DNA of 6,025 nucleotides from SIG471 sp045638565 (GTDB taxonomy: Bacteria > Bacillota > Clostridia > Oscillospirales > Butyricicoccaceae). Below, piece by piece: positions 4,952 to 6,025 of this stretch; position 1 is the first letter of the stretch; each line of letters opens with the position of its first letter. Below the pieces are notes generated by a model, which was given only the letters and a program-made list of their open reading frames with translations, had not been told where the DNA came from and searched no databases. The position numbers and the translations under genes are program-made. The stretch covers positions 1 to 6,025 of the forward strand of contig JAZUBN010000107.1 in NCBI GenBank assembly GCA_045638565.1, read 5' to 3'.

Positions 4952-5882
4952 AATACCATCACTTTGCGACATCCACACCCACGGATGTATGGGATATGAC
5001 TTCGCCACCGCAACGGCAGAGCAGATGGCGGTAATGGCGGATTTTTACGCAAAAAACGGCATAATGGTTGTGCTGCCAACCCTCACCGCCCTTAAAGAAG
5101 CCGATTATGAAAGGCAGATAACGGCTCTTTTGCCGTTTATCGAAGATGAAAACTGTCCGTTTGTCGGCATAAATCTTGAAGGACCATTCCTCGCTCCAAG
5201 TAAAAAGGGCGCTATCAACGGCGATTTGCTGTGCGGAATCGACCTTCCCCTTATAAACAGGCTGTGGAATCTTTCAACGGGCACAATAAAAATCCTCACT
5301 GTTGCTCCCGAGCTTGACGGCTTTGATGAGCTGTGCAGTTTTGCACAGGGTAAGTTTATTGTGGCTGTCGGTCACACTTCCTGCGATACAAAAACGGCTC
5401 TTTCTGCCTTTAATATGGGCGCAAATCATGTGACACATCTTTTCAATGCCATGAATCCGATGCACCATCGTGAGCCGAATCTTATCGGCGCGGCTCTTGC
5501 CTCACCTGTCACCAAGGAGATAATCTGCGACGGGGTGCATCTTGACGAAACGCTAGTCAAAATGCTTTTCAAAGGCTTCTCGGATGAAATGGTGATGATT
5601 TCCGATTCAATGGCGGCGACAGGACTTGATGACGGGGTTTACGAGCTGTCAGGTCAGCCGGTTTATGTCACAAACGGAAAGGCAACTCTGGAAAACGGCA
5701 CTATCGCAGGCTCGTGCATGAGCCTGCTTGACGATGTGAAAACGGCACTCAGATGGGGCATTGATATGGATAAAATCATCCATTCAGCAAGCACCCTCCC
5801 CCATAAAATCCTCGGCACTACCCCAAAAAGCACCATCACATTGGATGAAAATTACAATATTATATCTGTGGATAAAAAATAG
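4944..5882 (+). CDS. nagA: N-acetylglucosamine-6-phosphate deacetylase, compact form
   Basis: An amidohydrolase that converts GlcNAc-6-P to GlcN-6-P and acetate. Metal-site and active-site residues are visible: DIHTHG (9-14, His11 and His13), Glu79 in NLEGPF, His144 in VGHTS, His165 in THLFNAM, His199 in DGVHL and the catalytic Asp221 in ISDSM; NGTIAGS (251-257) is typical of NagA. With HxH and Glu all present, a two-metal site is possible. The protein has 312 residues, against roughly 380 usual. It begins almost at the first metal motif, lacking about 50 N-terminal residues of the beta-sandwich domain, and its C-terminus is also short. An in-frame TGA at 4929-4931 and no alternative start after it rule out an upstream start. 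The ATG lies in an 8-bp overlap with the kinase stop, with no clear Shine-Dalgarno, so translation is probably coupled. Confidence 0.9.
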   Translation: MLKIPSLCDIHTHGCMGYDFATATAEQMAVMADFYAKNGIMVVLPTLTALKEADYERQITALLPFIEDENCPFVGINLEGPFLAPSKKGAINGDLLCGIDLPLINRLWNLSTGTIKILTVAPELDGFDELCSFAQGKFIVAVGHTSCDTKTALSAFNMGANHVTHLFNAMNPMHHREPNLIGAALASPVTKEIICDGVHLDETLVKMLFKGFSDEMVMISDSMAATGLDDGVYELSGQPVYVTNGKATLENGTIAGSCMSLLDDVKTALRWGIDMDKIIHSASTLPHKILGTTPKSTITLDENYNIISVDKK

Positions 5883-5905
5883 GAACGCAAAAGCGTTCCT
5901 TTTTT
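5882..5905 (+). terminator. Intrinsic terminator of the cutC-kinase-nagA unit
   Basis: A perfect 7-bp stem GGAACGC (5882-5888) / GCGTTCC (5893-5899) with loop AAAA is followed by six T (5900-5905). The stem starts at the last base of the nagA stop codon. A5881 can also pair with T5900. Confidence 0.93.
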
Positions 5906-5910
5906 ATTCT

Positions 5911-5935
5911 TGTAGGGGCGAGCATTGCTCGTCCG
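5911..5935. repeat. Dispersed hairpin repeat (TGTAGG...CCG type)
   Basis: GGGCGAGC (5916-5923), loop ATT, GCTCGTCC (5927-5934) form an 8-bp stem with one G-U pair, flanked by TGTAG and G. From memory, similar TGTAGGGGCG-type dispersed repeats are frequent in intergenic DNA of gut Clostridia. It lies just past the terminator and carries no T-tract. Confidence 0.6.
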
Positions 5936-5975
5936 TATTATCTAATCCGTGTTAAATCACATTTGATAGGTTTAC

Positions 5976-6025
5976 AACCCCTCAGTCACGCTGACACGTG
6001 CCAGCTCCCCTTACACAGGGGAGCC
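5976..6025. repeat. Two-hairpin repeat resembling the DUF559 right terminal repeat, cut by the window end
   Basis: It starts with CAACCCCTCA. An inner hairpin CACG (5987-5990), loop CTGACA, CGTG (5997-6000) follows, then an outer hairpin GCTCCCC (6004-6010), loop TTACACA, GGGGAGC (6018-6024), a perfect 7-bp stem. The order (CCCTC, variable hairpin, CTCCC loop GGGAG) matches the right terminal repeat at 2957-3012 in the same orientation. No DUF559 gene precedes it here. It may be a solo repeat or one end of another element beyond the window. The stretch 5936-5975 before it shows nothing I can identify. Confidence 0.65.

Noticed and set aside
4244..5008. 254-residue minus-strand open frame across the kinase and nagA start
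   Set aside because: It is antisense to well-supported coding sequence, has low-complexity Ala/Val/Asp composition and shows no family resemblance.

Overview
The window looks like chromosomal DNA of a gut-type Clostridia bacterium (Firmicutes; an Oscillospiraceae/Ruminococcaceae-like genome is my best guess). The reasons are moderate GC, AAGGAG-type Shine-Dalgarno sites, a near-perfect sigma-A promoter in an AT-rich gap, and intergenic spaces filled with small-hairpin repeats, which I associate with that group. The taxonomic call is inference from style, not from a marker gene.

Layout. Positions 1-48 hold the end of a 17-bp-period repeat array made of AATTCAT plus a small hairpin. A long minus-strand gene (49-2412) encodes a cytoplasmic protein of 787 residues. 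It has an N-terminal transglutaminase/protease-like domain, a second degenerate copy of that fold and a C-terminal thioredoxin-like domain without a CxxC motif. Its consensus promoter (2452-2480) overlaps a divergent plus-strand promoter (2474-2502). Next comes a compact 480-bp element (2533-3012): a small DUF559/Vsr-like endonuclease gene enclosed by structured imperfect inverted terminal repeats. The plus-strand genes that follow are cutC (3063-3800), a ROK-family sugar kinase (4064-4951) and a short nagA (4944-5882), ending in a strong intrinsic terminator (5882-5905). Between cutC and the kinase lies a 225-bp palindromic array of mini-hairpins separated by GCGATAT spacers. After the terminator come two more hairpin repeats, the last cut by the window edge.

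How the genes work together. The kinase and NagA overlap by 8 bp and most likely act in sequence on an amino sugar: phosphorylation of GlcNAc (or a related sugar), then deacetylation of GlcNAc-6-P to GlcN-6-P. CutC, a TIM-barrel protein whose proposed copper role is weakly supported, is encoded in the same direction and may share the transcript. That would point to a role in glycan or amino-sugar metabolism here. The only plausible promoter I see for these genes lies upstream of the DUF559 element, so the element appears to sit in the operon's leader.

The most unusual content is the repeats. Five separate intergenic blocks are built on one plan: short stems of variable sequence with mostly 3-4 nt loops, held between conserved flanking words. 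In the DUF559 element the stem sequences differ between the two ends while pairing is kept, so structure rather than sequence is conserved. The inner end of the repeat also supplies the endonuclease gene's Shine-Dalgarno site. This may be a family of structured mobile repeats connected with DUF559 endonucleases.
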